Source: Streptomyces sp. JH34 (GTDB lineage: Bacteria > Actinomycetota > Actinomycetes > Streptomycetales > Streptomycetaceae). Taken from it: DNA of 64,000 nucleotides. Location of the stretch: contig NZ_JAJSOO010000001.1 of assembly GCF_029428875.1 (NCBI RefSeq), positions 496,001 to 560,000 on the forward strand. The letters are read 5' to 3'. The notes under the pieces were generated by a model. It was not told the origin of the DNA, ran no database searches, and was given only the letters and a program-made list of their open reading frames with translations. Position numbers and translations under genes: made by a program. Below, piece by piece: positions 36,644 through 46,089 of the stretch (within the stretch, counting starts at the first letter, position 1; each line of letters opens with the position of its first letter).

Positions 36644-37254
36644 ATCTAACTCGTCTAATGGCTCTCGGGACCCTTCAGAACGTGGGACCACTCCACGGCC
36701 ACGAGATCCGTCGCATTGCCGAAGTCACCAGCGTCAGCAGTTGGGGAGGCGTCAGCGTCGGCGCGCTCTACCGCGAGCTGCGCACGATGGACGAAGGCGG
36801 CCTGGTCGAATCCGTCCGCACGGAACAGGTGGGCAGACGCCCCGCCAGGACCGTCTACCGGATCACCTCGTCGGGAGAGGGGGAACTGCGCGAGCTGCGC
36901 GAGCAGGCGGTCACCCAGGTGCACCACGGAACGGATCCGTTCGGCGTCGCACTCCTCTTCACACGCACCAGCGAACTGCCGACCCTTCTCGAGCTGCTGG
37001 AGCGACGCCGCGAAGCCGTCCTGACCATGCGCAACGACATCGAGTCGGAGAGCCGGGCGCTGCGCGAGGCCGGCCAGATCGGACCGCTCGACGCCGCGAT
37101 GTTCCGGCGCAGGGTGATGCAGCTCGACGCGGACCTGCTCTGGCAGGACGAACTCGACCGGACGATCGCGGAGACGGTCGCAGCCGAACAACTCGCCGGC
37201 GAGGAGCTTCCCACCGGCGGGACCACCGGACCCACAGCGGAGGTATCACCGTGA
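36640..37254 (+). CDS. PadR-family transcriptional repressor
   Basis: 204 residues if read from GTG 36640, which lies exactly where the promoter GATACT predicts the transcript start; there is no Shine-Dalgarno, so a leaderless mRNA is likely. ATG 36658 is the alternative. The PadR winged helix is clear (MALGTLQNVGPLHGHEIRRI, GVSVGALYRELRTMDEGGLV, VYRITSSGEGEL), followed by a helical dimerisation tail with RREAVLTMRNDIE. It overlaps the ATPase gene by GTGA. In aureolic acid clusters a PadR protein (MtrY-like) controls export and resistance genes; binding of the product would derepress. Confidence 0.88.
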   Translation: MNLTRLMALGTLQNVGPLHGHEIRRIAEVTSVSSWGGVSVGALYRELRTMDEGGLVESVRTEQVGRRPARTVYRITSSGEGELRELREQAVTQVHHGTDPFGVALLFTRTSELPTLLELLERRREAVLTMRNDIESESRALREAGQIGPLDAAMFRRRVMQLDADLLWQDELDRTIAETVAAEQLAGEELPTGGTTGPTAEVSP

Positions 37255-38234
37255 ACATGATCGAAGTACGCGGCCTGTCCCGCACGTTCCAGGCACCGCA
37301 GGGCGAGGTGAACGCCGTCCGCGGTGTCGACTTCACCGTCGCCGCGGGTGAGATCGTCGGTTTCCTCGGTCCCAACGGTGCGGGCAAGACCACCACGATG
37401 CGGATGCTCACGACACTACTGCGCCCCACCTCGGGAACAGCGGTGATCGCGGGCCACGACCTGCTCAGCGACCCGGTCGGCGTCCGCAGGCGGATCGGCT
37501 ACGTCGCCCAGGGCGGCGGGGCGAATCCCGCGGAGTCCGTGGTCAACGAACTCATGCTCCAGGCCCGGCTGTACGGGCTCTCCAAGAGCGAGGCACGGTC
37601 GCGCATCGCCGTCCTGGCGGGCCAGCTGGGTCTCGACGGGCTGGAGGGCCGGCTCGTCAGCAGTCTGTCCGGCGGTCAGCGGCGGCGGCTCGACATCGCG
37701 CTCGGCCTGGTGCACCAGCCCCCGCTGATCTTCCTGGACGAACCCAGCACCGGACTCGACCCGACCAGCCGCAACAACCTCTGGGACCATATCCGCAAAC
37801 TGCGAGACGAGCTCGGCGCCACCGTCTTCCTCAGCACCCACTACCTCGACGAGGCGGACGCGCTGTGTGACCGCATCCTCATCATGGACCGCGGCACCAT
37901 CCTCGTGGAGGACAGTCCGGAGGAGCTCAAGGGGCGGGTCTCGGGCGACGCGGTGACCGTCGAGGTCGCCCCGGAGGGCGTCGCGGCCGCCACCGCCGTC
38001 GTCGAGCGACTGCCGTCGGCCCGTTCGGTGATCCCCGGCGGGAACACCATCCGCTTCCGCACCGAGCACAGCAGCCGGACCATGGTCGACATCATGCACG
38101 CGCTGGAGTCGAGCGCGGTCGACATCGTCTCCATCCAGGTCGACCGTCCGAGCCTCGACGACGTCTTCCTCGCCCTCACCGGACAGCCGACCGAAGAACT
38201 GCACTCCGCCGCGGCCGCCCCCGCCGGCGCCTGA
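37251..38234 (+). CDS. ABC exporter ATPase (DrrA-type)
   Basis: 327-residue ATPase with Walker A FLGPNGAGKTTTMRML, signature SLSGGQRRRLDIA, Walker B LIFLDEPSTGLDPTS, switch histidine in VFLSTHYLDEAD and the DrrA-specific C-terminal domain (SIQVDRPSLDDVFLALTG). Starts with GTG overlapping the PadR stop, preceded by GGAGG. It works with the downstream permease to pump the antibiotic out of the cell. Confidence 0.94.
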   Translation: MNMIEVRGLSRTFQAPQGEVNAVRGVDFTVAAGEIVGFLGPNGAGKTTTMRMLTTLLRPTSGTAVIAGHDLLSDPVGVRRRIGYVAQGGGANPAESVVNELMLQARLYGLSKSEARSRIAVLAGQLGLDGLEGRLVSSLSGGQRRRLDIALGLVHQPPLIFLDEPSTGLDPTSRNNLWDHIRKLRDELGATVFLSTHYLDEADALCDRILIMDRGTILVEDSPEELKGRVSGDAVTVEVAPEGVAAATAVVERLPSARSVIPGGNTIRFRTEHSSRTMVDIMHALESSAVDIVSIQVDRPSLDDVFLALTGQPTEELHSAAAAPAGA

Positions 38235-38248
38235 GGAAGGAAACACCC

Positions 38249-39001
38249 GTGAAGACCCTCCGTGAGACGTTACTCGTCTTCGACAACCAGATCCGGTTCA
38301 CCTTCCGGTACAAGATCACCATCGTGCTGGGCATGGTCCAGCCCGTCCTCTATCTCCTGCTCTTCGGCCCGCTGCTGACCAAGCTCGGCGGCATGGGCAG
38401 CGGCAACACCTGGCAGACGTTCGTCCCCGGCGTACTCGTGTACCTCGCGCTGTTCGGCGCCGGCTTCTGCGGGTTCGGCATCATCTCCGACGTGCGCTCG
38501 GGCGTCATCGAGCGGATGCGTGTCACCCCGGTCAGCCGCTTCGCGCTACTCATGGGGCGAGTGTCGCGCGAGGTCGCGATCCTCCTCACACAGTCCTTCA
38601 TCATCGTTTCCGTGGGCTTCCTCCTCGGACTGCGTGCCGGCTTCCTGGGTATCCTCGGCGCCGTCGTCCTCGTCGTGCTGCTCGGCGTCGCGCTCGCGTC
38701 GCTCTCGCTGTCGCTGGGTGTCGCGCTGAAGTCGGAGGACCAGTTCGCCCCGCTGCTGACCTCCGCCGCGCTGCCCGTCATGCTGCTGGCCGGCATCCTG
38801 CTGCCGATGGACCTGGCGCCGAAGTGGCTGGACTACCTGTCCCACCTCAACCCCCTGCGCTACATCGTGGACGCCATCCGGGACCTGTTCGCCGACCAGT
38901 TCGCCACCAGGGCGGTCCTGGAGGGAACGTGCGTCGCGGTCGTGCTCGCCGTGGTCTGCGTCGCCCTCGGCATCCGGACCTTCTCCAAGGAGAACGCCTG
39001 A
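38249..39001 (+). CDS. ABC exporter permease (DrrB-type, ABC-2)
   Basis: 250 residues with six predicted helices, ABC-2 family. Typical segments are FVPGVLVYLALFGAGFCGFG, GVIERMRVTPVSRFALLMGR and AGILLPMDLAPKWLDYLSHL. GTG start 38249 follows GGAAGGAAA. Codon 8 is TTA (38270-38272), so production of the pump depends on bldA. It forms the membrane channel for the adjacent DrrA-type ATPase and is the last gene of the operon, followed by a strong terminator. Confidence 0.92.
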   Translation: MKTLRETLLVFDNQIRFTFRYKITIVLGMVQPVLYLLLFGPLLTKLGGMGSGNTWQTFVPGVLVYLALFGAGFCGFGIISDVRSGVIERMRVTPVSRFALLMGRVSREVAILLTQSFIIVSVGFLLGLRAGFLGILGAVVLVVLLGVALASLSLSLGVALKSEDQFAPLLTSAALPVMLLAGILLPMDLAPKWLDYLSHLNPLRYIVDAIRDLFADQFATRAVLEGTCVAVVLAVVCVALGIRTFSKENA

Positions 39002-39025
39002 CACGCGGTAGCACCCACGGACAAG

Positions 39026-39065
39026 GGCGGAGGGGCGTCCCGCGCGAGCGGGACGCCCCTCCGCC
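39026..39065. terminator. Bidirectional hairpin terminator
   Basis: Perfect 18-bp arms (39026-39043 and 39048-39065) with a GCGA tetraloop, between the convergent permease and ligase operons. Confidence 0.88.
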
Positions 39066-39142
39066 GTGGTGCGGGAGGACCGGCGGGACCCGGCCGGGGG
39101 CCGCGACCGCGGCCGGGCGGCAGGACGGACTGCCCGCCTCCT

Positions 39143-40411
39143 TCAGGCTCGGCCTGTGAGATAGAGGTAGCCCTCCTCGTCCAGCCGGCCCCGGTCGCCG
39201 GAGTGCAGCCAGCCTCCTCGCAGGACCCGGGCCGTCTCGGCCGGTTCGCGCCAGTAGCCGCTCATCATGTGCGGAGCGCGCAGCCAGACCTCGCCGCACA
39301 CGCCGCGGGGAAGCGGCTCGCCCCGGGGCCCGCGGATCCGGATCTCCACCTCGGGCAGCGCCCGTCCGACGGACCGCAGCAGCTCCGGCCGGCTCGTCGA
39401 GGCGGCCAGATGGTCCTCCTGCCGCAGGAGGGTGATGGCCCGGATCTCGCTGCTGAGGTAGTTCTGTGTCAGGACCGGACCGAAGACCTCGATCGCCCGC
39501 CGCACGGTATCGGCCGGGACAGGCGCGTTGCCGTACGGCACATAGCGCAGGCTCGACAGGTCCGTCCGGCCGACGTCCGGGTGGGCGAGCAGCCGCTGCA
39601 GGTGTTCGGACAGCAGGTACATGCTGGTGATCCGCTCGGCCTCGACGGTGGCGAGCACCCGGCCCGGGTCGAAGTCGTCCATGAGCAGGGCGGTGCAGCC
39701 CTGCCTGAGGAGCATGAGCGCGACCTCCCCCGCGTTCCCCGCCAGCGGGCTGACCGCCAGGGTGGTGATCCCGGCCGGAAAATCGCCGAGTGCGCCCTCC
39801 TCCGGGCGGCGCCAGTTGACGTCCATCGCGGAGAACCGGTGGACGGCGCCCCGCCGGGGGCCCGTCGTACCGTGCGAATGGACCAGCAGGGCGATGTCCT
39901 CCTCCCGGGCACGCGGCGCCAACGGCTCCCCGGACTCCTCGGCGGCCTGGGCCAGCAGGTCGCACCCCGCCTCCGGCACACCCAGCGTCAGCGTCCCGGG
40001 GACCGGCTCCCCCAGCACCTCGGCGCCCCGCCGGTCCACCAGGAAGACCGCAGGCCGTGTGGCGGCGAGGATCCCGCGCCAGCCCGTCACATCTCCCGGC
40101 ACGTTGACGTTGAGCGCGGTGAAGCGGCTGCCCAGCAGGTGGGCGGCCAGCCGCAGGGAAACCATCTCCGGCGAGTTGGCCGTGAGGCACACGATGCCCT
40201 CATGGCGGCTGTGCCCCATCCGCTCCAGCGCGCGGGCGATCCGGTAGCTCTGGGCCAGCAGCTCGTCGAACGTCACCTGCCGCTTCCCCGCCCGCAGCGC
40301 GATCCGGCCGGACCACCGGTGGAGCCCGGTGAAGAGCTCGGTCACATAGTGGGCAGGCGGCCTGGCACGCAGCCGGTCCTCCAGGGCACCGGTATCGGTC
40401 AGCTCACGCAT
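39143..40411 (-). CDS. ANL-family acyl ligase lacking its C-terminal domain
   Basis: 422 residues. The N-terminal ANL domain is complete: [18 protein letters not shown] (AMP-binding), [14 protein letters not shown] and [17 protein letters not shown]. The protein then stops at TGRA, exactly at the hinge where other ligases continue with a ~100-residue domain carrying the catalytic lysine. The DNA downstream in the other frames shows no ligase sequence. It may make adenylates only, borrow the C-domain of another ligase, or be an evolved auxiliary protein or a recent truncation. Last gene of the 39-47 kb operon; its start overlaps the aldo/keto reductase stop by 8 bp. Confidence 0.78.
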   Translation of the reverse strand: MRELTDTGALEDRLRARPPAHYVTELFTGLHRWSGRIALRAGKRQVTFDELLAQSYRIARALERMGHSRHEGIVCLTANSPEMVSLRLAAHLLGSRFTALNVNVPGDVTGWRGILAATRPAVFLVDRRGAEVLGEPVPGTLTLGVPEAGCDLLAQAAEESGEPLAPRAREEDIALLVHSHGTTGPRRGAVHRFSAMDVNWRRPEEGALGDFPAGITTLAVSPLAGNAGEVALMLLRQGCTALLMDDFDPGRVLATVEAERITSMYLLSEHLQRLLAHPDVGRTDLSSLRYVPYGNAPVPADTVRRAIEVFGPVLTQNYLSSEIRAITLLRQEDHLAASTSRPELLRSVGRALPEVEIRIRGPRGEPLPRGVCGEVWLRAPHMMSGYWREPAETARVLRGGWLHSGDRGRLDEEGYLYLTGRA

Positions 40412-41387
40412 CGGCCGCCCCGTACTCCGCTACCGGGCCGAGCACCTCGTCGATCCGCTCCACCAGGCCGGGGGCGAGTTCCACCCCGGAGGCCGCGGCG
40501 TTCTCCCTCACCTGCTCCGGCCGGGACGCCCCGATGACGGCGCCCGCCACGCCCGGCTGCCGCAGCACCCAGGCGATGGCGAGCTGCGGGAGCGTCAGCC
40601 CCGCCTCCGAGGCCGGCCCCGCCAGCCGCTGGACCCGCTCGAGTACGTCGTCCACGAGGAAGCGCCGCATGAACTTGGCACGGCCGCCGACCAGCTCGGC
40701 ACCGCCCCGCGAGTCCTCGGGTGCCGGCTTTCCGGGCAGGTACTTTCCGCTCAGCACCCCCTGGGCGAGGGTGAAGTAGGGCACCACCCCGATGCCCAGG
40801 CGCTCACAGGCGGGCATCACCCGCGCCTCGGGCTCACGCCAGAGCGCCGAGTACTGGGGCATGTTGTAGACGAGGTGGACACCCAGCTCCTTCGCCAGTG
40901 CCGCCGCCTCGCCGATCTGCTCGGGGGTCCATTCCGAGACCCCCATGTAGAGGACCTTGCCGGCGCGCACCAGGTCCGCGAAGGCGAGCATGGTCTCTTC
41001 CAGCGGGGTGTTCGGGTCGTAGCGGTGGGCCGTGTAGAGGTCGACGTAGTCGGTGCCCAGCCGCCGCAACGAGGCTTCGAGGCCTTCGCGGACGTGTTTT
41101 CGGGAGAGTCCCGAGCCGTTCGGCCCGTTACCCGCCGGGAAGAAGACCTTGGTGCAGATCACCACCCCGTCACGCGGCTCGCCGGCGAGGGCCCTGCCCA
41201 GGAGCTCCTCCGAACGCCCCATCCCGTAGATGTCCGCGGTGTCGAACGTCGTGATGCCCTCGTCCAGCGCCGTGCGCAGACAGGCGAGCACCGTCCCGTC
41301 GGGTGTGCTGTCCTGCGGATAGAGCAGATTGCCGAAGACGATCTCGCTGATGCGCAGTCCGCTGCGCCCCAGGTACCGGTGTTCCAT
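40404..41387 (-). CDS. Aldo/keto reductase (MtmW/CmmW-like)
   Basis: 327 residues from ATG 41387 (GGAGG upstream). It is an AKR barrel with [20 protein letters not shown] (catalytic Asp/Tyr), the lysine in [20 protein letters not shown] and NADP-binding [11 protein letters not shown]. MtmW-type reductases reduce a keto group of the pentyl side chain after ring opening by the Baeyer-Villiger oxygenase. The gene lies 7 bp downstream of an FAD monooxygenase gene, which supports that pairing. Confidence 0.88.
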   Translation of the reverse strand: MEHRYLGRSGLRISEIVFGNLLYPQDSTPDGTVLACLRTALDEGITTFDTADIYGMGRSEELLGRALAGEPRDGVVICTKVFFPAGNGPNGSGLSRKHVREGLEASLRRLGTDYVDLYTAHRYDPNTPLEETMLAFADLVRAGKVLYMGVSEWTPEQIGEAAALAKELGVHLVYNMPQYSALWREPEARVMPACERLGIGVVPYFTLAQGVLSGKYLPGKPAPEDSRGGAELVGGRAKFMRRFLVDDVLERVQRLAGPASEAGLTLPQLAIAWVLRQPGVAGAVIGASRPEQVRENAAASGVELAPGLVERIDEVLGPVAEYGAADA

Positions 41388-41394
41388 CGTCGTC

Positions 41395-42915
41395 CTACCT
41401 CCCGTCCTGGGTCCCGAACCACCGGGCCAGCGCCTCGCGCAGCCCGCGTTCGGTCCCGTCGTCCGCCGCCCAGGCCACATGGCCGTCGGGCCGCACGAGC
41501 AGCGCCCCGGCGGGCGCTGCCTCCGGGCATCGCGCCCGGACCACGTCGATGCGGTGTTGCCAGGGGCGGGCGGCCTTGGCCGGTGTCCCGCCCTCGGTCA
41601 GGTCGAGGAGCACTCCGCGTCCCGTGTGCAGCAGTTCCGCCAGACGGCTGCGCCCGTGCTCACCTTCGAGGACGAGGTCCGGGGCGAACAGTCCGTCCAG
41701 CGGGTGCCGTGGCTCCGGATCACCTCCGCCCTCCGGCGTCCCGCTTTCCTCCGCCGCACCGCCGTACCGGACGTCGACTCCGTTGAGCGCGGCGGTCAGG
41801 AGCCGGTTGGTGTCCTGGAGCCCGAGCAGTTCCTCGAAGACCGCCCGCAGGGCTGTCACATGGTGCTCGTCCGGGTTCATCAGCGCGAGCTGGGCGCGGG
41901 TGTACAGCAGCACCCGCTCCCCGGCCCGGTGGCGTTCCTCGTGGTACGAGTCGAGGAGTCCCTCCGGTGCCCATCCGTTGATCTCCGCCGCGAGCTTCCA
42001 GCCGAGGTTCATGGCGTCGTGGACGCCGGTGTTCAGGCCCTGCCCGCCGATCGGGAAGTGGATGTGGGCGGCGTCCCCGGCGAGGAGGACCCGCCCGGAG
42101 CGGTACCGCTCGGCCTGCCGGGTGGCGTCACTGAACCGGGACATCCACGACACCGGTTCCGTGAGGCCGAGTTCCCGTCCGTACACCCGGCGGACTCCGG
42201 CCCGCAGTTCCTCCAGGGTCACCGGATCCTGTGGGGACGGATGCTCACGGCCGTACTCGATGACCACCACGCGGCCCGTTCCGCCCTCCGGGGGGAAGGC
42301 GAGCACGACCACGCCGGTCCGGGTCCGCTGCCAACGGCGGGGGACGTCCTTCTCCGGGAGCGTGACGTAACCGATCATGGCGCTCACCGAGGCGATGAAG
42401 CCGGGGAAGGAGATGCCCGCGAGGCGGCGCACCGTGCTGCGTCCCCCGTCGCACCCCACCAGGTAGCGGGCACGCACCTCCTCGTCGCCGTCCGCGGTGC
42501 GGACGCCGACGCTCACCCCGTCGGGGTCCTGGCGCAGCGCGACGACCTCGTGCCCGCGCCGGATCGGCACGCCGAGCTCGGCCGCGCGGACGGCGAGCAG
42601 TTCCTCGGTACGCGACTGAGGGACCAGGAGGCTGTACGGATGCCCGGTGTCGAGCGTCCCGTGGTCGAGCCCCTTGCTGAAGATCCCGGCGAACGGCAGT
42701 CCGGACACCGTGTCCGCGCCCTCCTCGAACCGGTCCAGCAGTCCGCGGATGTCCAGGCATTCCACCGTGCGGGTGTGCAGCACGCCGGCCCGGTCATGGC
42801 CCGCCGGCTCCGCGAGCCGGTCGACCACCAGCACCCGGACACCGGCCAGCCGCAGCTCGCAGGCGAGCGTCAGGCCGACCGGCCCGCTGCCCGCCACGAC
42901 GACGTCGTACTCCAT
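41395..42915 (-). CDS. FAD-dependent monooxygenase (PHBH fold)
   Basis: 506 residues from ATG 42915 (GAGGAG upstream). FAD-binding motifs: [35 protein letters not shown], and [20 protein letters not shown], with a short thioredoxin-like C-terminal region ([15 protein letters not shown]). Similar in plan to the enzyme at 24180-25853. Its position directly before the side-chain reductase makes it a good candidate for the ring-opening Baeyer-Villiger step, but hydroxylation cannot be excluded. Confidence 0.88.
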   Translation of the reverse strand: MEYDVVVAGSGPVGLTLACELRLAGVRVLVVDRLAEPAGHDRAGVLHTRTVECLDIRGLLDRFEEGADTVSGLPFAGIFSKGLDHGTLDTGHPYSLLVPQSRTEELLAVRAAELGVPIRRGHEVVALRQDPDGVSVGVRTADGDEEVRARYLVGCDGGRSTVRRLAGISFPGFIASVSAMIGYVTLPEKDVPRRWQRTRTGVVVLAFPPEGGTGRVVVIEYGREHPSPQDPVTLEELRAGVRRVYGRELGLTEPVSWMSRFSDATRQAERYRSGRVLLAGDAAHIHFPIGGQGLNTGVHDAMNLGWKLAAEINGWAPEGLLDSYHEERHRAGERVLLYTRAQLALMNPDEHHVTALRAVFEELLGLQDTNRLLTAALNGVDVRYGGAAEESGTPEGGGDPEPRHPLDGLFAPDLVLEGEHGRSRLAELLHTGRGVLLDLTEGGTPAKAARPWQHRIDVVRARCPEAAPAGALLVRPDGHVAWAADDGTERGLREALARWFGTQDGR

Positions 42916-42925
42916 GGGGGTCTCC

Positions 42926-44107
42926 TCAGTCTCCGGTGTCCGCGCGCGCACCGCGCAGGACCGTCTCCTCGATGAGGGCGACGGTCTCGGGCGGGGACGG
43001 CATGGCCTGGATCTCGTCCCGCAGCCCGCGCGAGGCCGCCGCGTACGGCGCGTCCTGGCGGAGCAGCTCCGTCACCGCGGCCCCGACGGCCTCGGCGTCG
43101 GCGTGCGCCGCGGTGAGCTGGACGCAGGCACCGGTCGCCTCCAGCAGGTCCGAGTTGAGGCGTTGCTCGAACAGATGCGGCATGGTCAGCTGGGGCACTC
43201 CGAAGCGGGCCGCGGACAGGACGGTCGTCGCGCCGCCGTGGTGGATCACGGCGGAGCAGCTGGGCAGCACCGTGTGGATGGGAAGGTCCTGCACGATCCT
43301 GGCCCGGCCCCCCACGTCGCCCAGCAGCTCCCGCTCCGCCCCGGTCACCGCGACGACGGGCTCCACGTCCAGGCCGGCGAGCGCGTCGAGCACCGTCGGG
43401 ACCAGGAACATGTCCGGCTGGTCCGTCGCGGTGGACGTGAAGGTGCCCCACGTGACGCAGACCCTGGGGCGGCTCGGTGCTTCGAGGACCCAGGGCGGCA
43501 CCACGCCCGGCCCGTTGTAGGGCACGTAGCGCAGTGGCAGCGACGGGCCGGGGGCGTCGAGGCGCAGGCTCGGCGGGGTCGGATCGACGGCGAGCCGGTC
43601 GAAGGAGTCGGGCGGCCGTACCCCGTACAACTCGTATGTGGGGCCGAGCCGTTCCAGGACGTGGTGGGCGAGCCACTTCCCGGGGTCGGTAGCGTACACG
43701 TCGGGACCCCACGCGTGCCGCACCAGCGGGGCGCCGGCCACCTCGGCGGCGACGGACGCCGCGAAGGCCACCGGGTCCCGGACGACGAGGTCGGGCTTCC
43801 ACGACTCGGCGAACCGGACGAGATCGGGTGCCATCATCTCCGCGACCCGGTGGAAGATCGTGATGATGGCGTCCCGGCTCCGGTACTGGGCGGGGTCGGT
43901 CTCGGCGACGAACTTCCGGTGCAGCTGGGCGAAGTCGACGTCAGGGCCCACGGGTACCGCGGTCAGGCCCGACTTCAGCACGGTCTCCACCACGTGCGGC
44001 TGGGCCGCGACCCGCACCTCGTGCCCGGCGGCGCGGAAGGCCCAGGCGAGCGGGACCATGAACATGTAGTGCGACGGCCAGGCCGCGGTGGTCAGCAGGA
44101 CACGCAT
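42926..44107 (-). CDS. Glycosyltransferase 4 with shortened diphosphate motif
   Basis: 393-residue GT-B enzyme. N-terminus MRVLLTTAAWPSHYMFMVPL, closely like GT3; nucleotide domain RVCVTWGTFTSTA. The motif reads VIHHGGATTVLSAA, one residue shorter than HHGGAGTT because the glycine is missing. The rest is intact. Fourth glycosyltransferase in the cluster; chromomycin-type pathways also use four. Lies 10 bp from the monooxygenase gene in the same operon. Confidence 0.9.
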   Translation of the reverse strand: MRVLLTTAAWPSHYMFMVPLAWAFRAAGHEVRVAAQPHVVETVLKSGLTAVPVGPDVDFAQLHRKFVAETDPAQYRSRDAIITIFHRVAEMMAPDLVRFAESWKPDLVVRDPVAFAASVAAEVAGAPLVRHAWGPDVYATDPGKWLAHHVLERLGPTYELYGVRPPDSFDRLAVDPTPPSLRLDAPGPSLPLRYVPYNGPGVVPPWVLEAPSRPRVCVTWGTFTSTATDQPDMFLVPTVLDALAGLDVEPVVAVTGAERELLGDVGGRARIVQDLPIHTVLPSCSAVIHHGGATTVLSAARFGVPQLTMPHLFEQRLNSDLLEATGACVQLTAAHADAEAVGAAVTELLRQDAPYAAASRGLRDEIQAMPSPPETVALIEETVLRGARADTGD

Positions 44108-44126
44108 GGGAAACTCCCTGGGAAGG

Positions 44127-45200
44127 TCAGGAGGGCTTGGACGCGATGAGGACCCGGTCGCCGGTCAGGCTCTCCACCCTCTCGGCCGACTCGAACCGGA
44201 AACCCGCGCGCTCCGCGTATCCGCGGCACTCCGCCACGGTGTACTCGGATCCGCCGTCCCGCATGATCGAGCAGTTCAGGCTCTGCAGGAGAGCGACGGC
44301 GTCGTCGCGCTCGTCCGAGAGCATCGCGTCGTAGACGACGACGCTCCCGCCGGGCCGCACGGCGTCGAAGACGCGTGCCAGCAGCCGCTCGCGGGCGGCC
44401 GGGGGCCAGTCGTGCAGGACATGTCCGAGGATCACCACGTCGGACTCGGGCAGCGGGTCGTCGAAGAAGTCGCCCGCCGTGAATCCGACCTGCGAGGCCG
44501 TACCCAGAGCCGCCATGTGTTCGTCGAACAGGGGGCGGACCGCGGGCAGGTCGAACACGCCTCCGCGCAGATGCCCATGGGTGCGGACCAGGTGTGCGGC
44601 GACGTTGCCGCGCGCCCCGCCCACGTCGAGGAACGTTCGGTGCCGGGACCAGTCCACGCACCGGCCGAGCTCGTGGGCGACGAACGTGTTGAAGGCGTCC
44701 ATGTGCCCCATCAGCCGCCGCACGTTGTCCAGGTTCTCGAAATCCTTGTGGAAGTCCAGCTGGACCTTGGCGGTGTCACCGCCGGCCGTGGCGGGCGGGC
44801 TGTCGTCGGCCGGTCCGTTCCTCAGCACGTCGGTCAGGGACGCCCAGGACCGGTAATGGCGCCGGGCGTGCTGGGCGATGCTCCCGCCCAGATAGCCCGG
44901 TGCGTCCGGAACCAGGAACACGGCCGCCTCCGGCTTGTTGGAGTAACGGCCGTCCTTGCGCTCCAGCAGGCCCAGGCCGACCAGGGCGTCCAGGAAGTCG
45001 GCTCCGGGCCGGGCGCGCACGCCCAGCCGGTCGAAGACGGTCTCGGCGGTGGCGGGTTCTTCGGCGAGCAGCGCGAACAGGCCCAGTTCTACGGCGCTCT
45101 GCAGCACCTTCGACTGGAAGTAAGCGGTGTTCAGCCGCAGGAGGGTCCGGGCCGCCGATGCCGGATCGGCGATCTGCGTCGGAGTGGTCACGGTCGTCAT
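44127..45200 (-). CDS. SAM-dependent methyltransferase (DnrK/TcmO-like)
   Basis: 357 residues from ATG 45200. An N-terminal helical dimerisation/winged helix domain (AYFQSKVLQSAVELGLFALL) is followed by a SAM domain with FLDVGGARGNVAAHL, GVFDLPAVRPLFDEH, DVVILGHVLHDW and GGSVVVYDAML. This plan is shared by polyketide O-methyltransferases and by the MtmMI/MtmMII pair. With 46090-47118 it supplies the O- and C-methylations of the aglycone; which does which is open. Confidence 0.86.
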   Translation of the reverse strand: MTTVTTPTQIADPASAARTLLRLNTAYFQSKVLQSAVELGLFALLAEEPATAETVFDRLGVRARPGADFLDALVGLGLLERKDGRYSNKPEAAVFLVPDAPGYLGGSIAQHARRHYRSWASLTDVLRNGPADDSPPATAGGDTAKVQLDFHKDFENLDNVRRLMGHMDAFNTFVAHELGRCVDWSRHRTFLDVGGARGNVAAHLVRTHGHLRGGVFDLPAVRPLFDEHMAALGTASQVGFTAGDFFDDPLPESDVVILGHVLHDWPPAARERLLARVFDAVRPGGSVVVYDAMLSDERDDAVALLQSLNCSIMRDGGSEYTVAECRGYAERAGFRFESAERVESLTGDRVLIASKPS

Positions 45201-45331
45201 GTCGGGCCTTTCGGTGGGTGGCGTGAGATCCGTGCCGCGGTGCGGACCGGTGGTGACGGCCCGGCCGCGTGGACGGGGGCACGGCCGGCCGGGCGGGTCG
45301 GCCCTGCCGCGCCGGCGGGACCCCCGGGCTG

Positions 45332-46081
45332 TCACGCGGGGGCCTCGTTCCGTCCCGCCAGGTACCGGTCGATCACCGTCCGGTAGTAGCCCGGGGCGAA
45401 CCCTGGGCGGGCTTCGGCGGGTAGGAGGGCGAGAAGCTTCTCGTTCGAGACGGGACGGTCGCCCGTGACGTGCTGGACGTGCTTGTGCGCCACGGTGCCG
45501 AGCCGGGCCTCCAGATGGCCGACGATCTCCTCGATCGGTACGGCGTGCCCGGAGGCGACGTTGACCACGTCGTGCGACACCCCCTTGGCGAGCAGGGCGT
45601 CGACGATGGTGACGACGTCGGCCACGTGGATCATGTCCCGCCGGGCGCCGTGGTGCACGCGTACCGCCCCCGCACGGATCTGTGCGAGCAGGGACGGGAC
45701 CAGTTGGTGCGGGCGCTGGCCCCAGCCCACCGTGTAGGCGAGGCGGAGGACGAGCGTCTCCACCCCGGAGGCGCGGAGCACGCCCTCCATCGACAGCTTG
45801 TGCCGTCCGTAGGGTGAGCTGGGAAAGACCGGGCCCTCCTCGTCGCCGTGGCCCCCGGCGCCGTACATGCCGCTTCCGCAGGTGGAGAAGTACACCAGCC
45901 GCAGGTGGTCCTCGCGGCAACGTTCCAGCACCTGGTAGAGCAGGTCCGCCTCACGGGCGAACTCCGGCTCGGAGGTGCTGTGGGCGCTCGAGACCCCGGC
46001 CGCGAAAACGACGGTCCCGGGGTGCGCGGGCGCCAGGGGCGCGAGCCGGCCGGCGAGGAACCCGTGCCCGACGATCTCCAT
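45332..46081 (-). CDS. Compact NDP-sugar reductase/epimerase, copy A
   Basis: 249-residue extended SDR. The nucleotide motif is degenerate (MEIVGHGFLAGRLAPL) and the usual second strand is shortened. Catalytic [35 protein letters not shown] and the C-terminal PGFAPGYYRTVIDRYLAG are clear. A close paralogue is at 59675-60430. Such proteins act as 4-ketoreductases in deoxysugar pathways. It lies 8 bp from the upstream methyltransferase gene. Confidence 0.8.
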   Translation of the reverse strand: MEIVGHGFLAGRLAPLAPAHPGTVVFAAGVSSAHSTSEPEFAREADLLYQVLERCREDHLRLVYFSTCGSGMYGAGGHGDEEGPVFPSSPYGRHKLSMEGVLRASGVETLVLRLAYTVGWGQRPHQLVPSLLAQIRAGAVRVHHGARRDMIHVADVVTIVDALLAKGVSHDVVNVASGHAVPIEEIVGHLEARLGTVAHKHVQHVTGDRPVSNEKLLALLPAEARPGFAPGYYRTVIDRYLAGRNEAPA

Positions 46082-46089
46082 GACACCTC

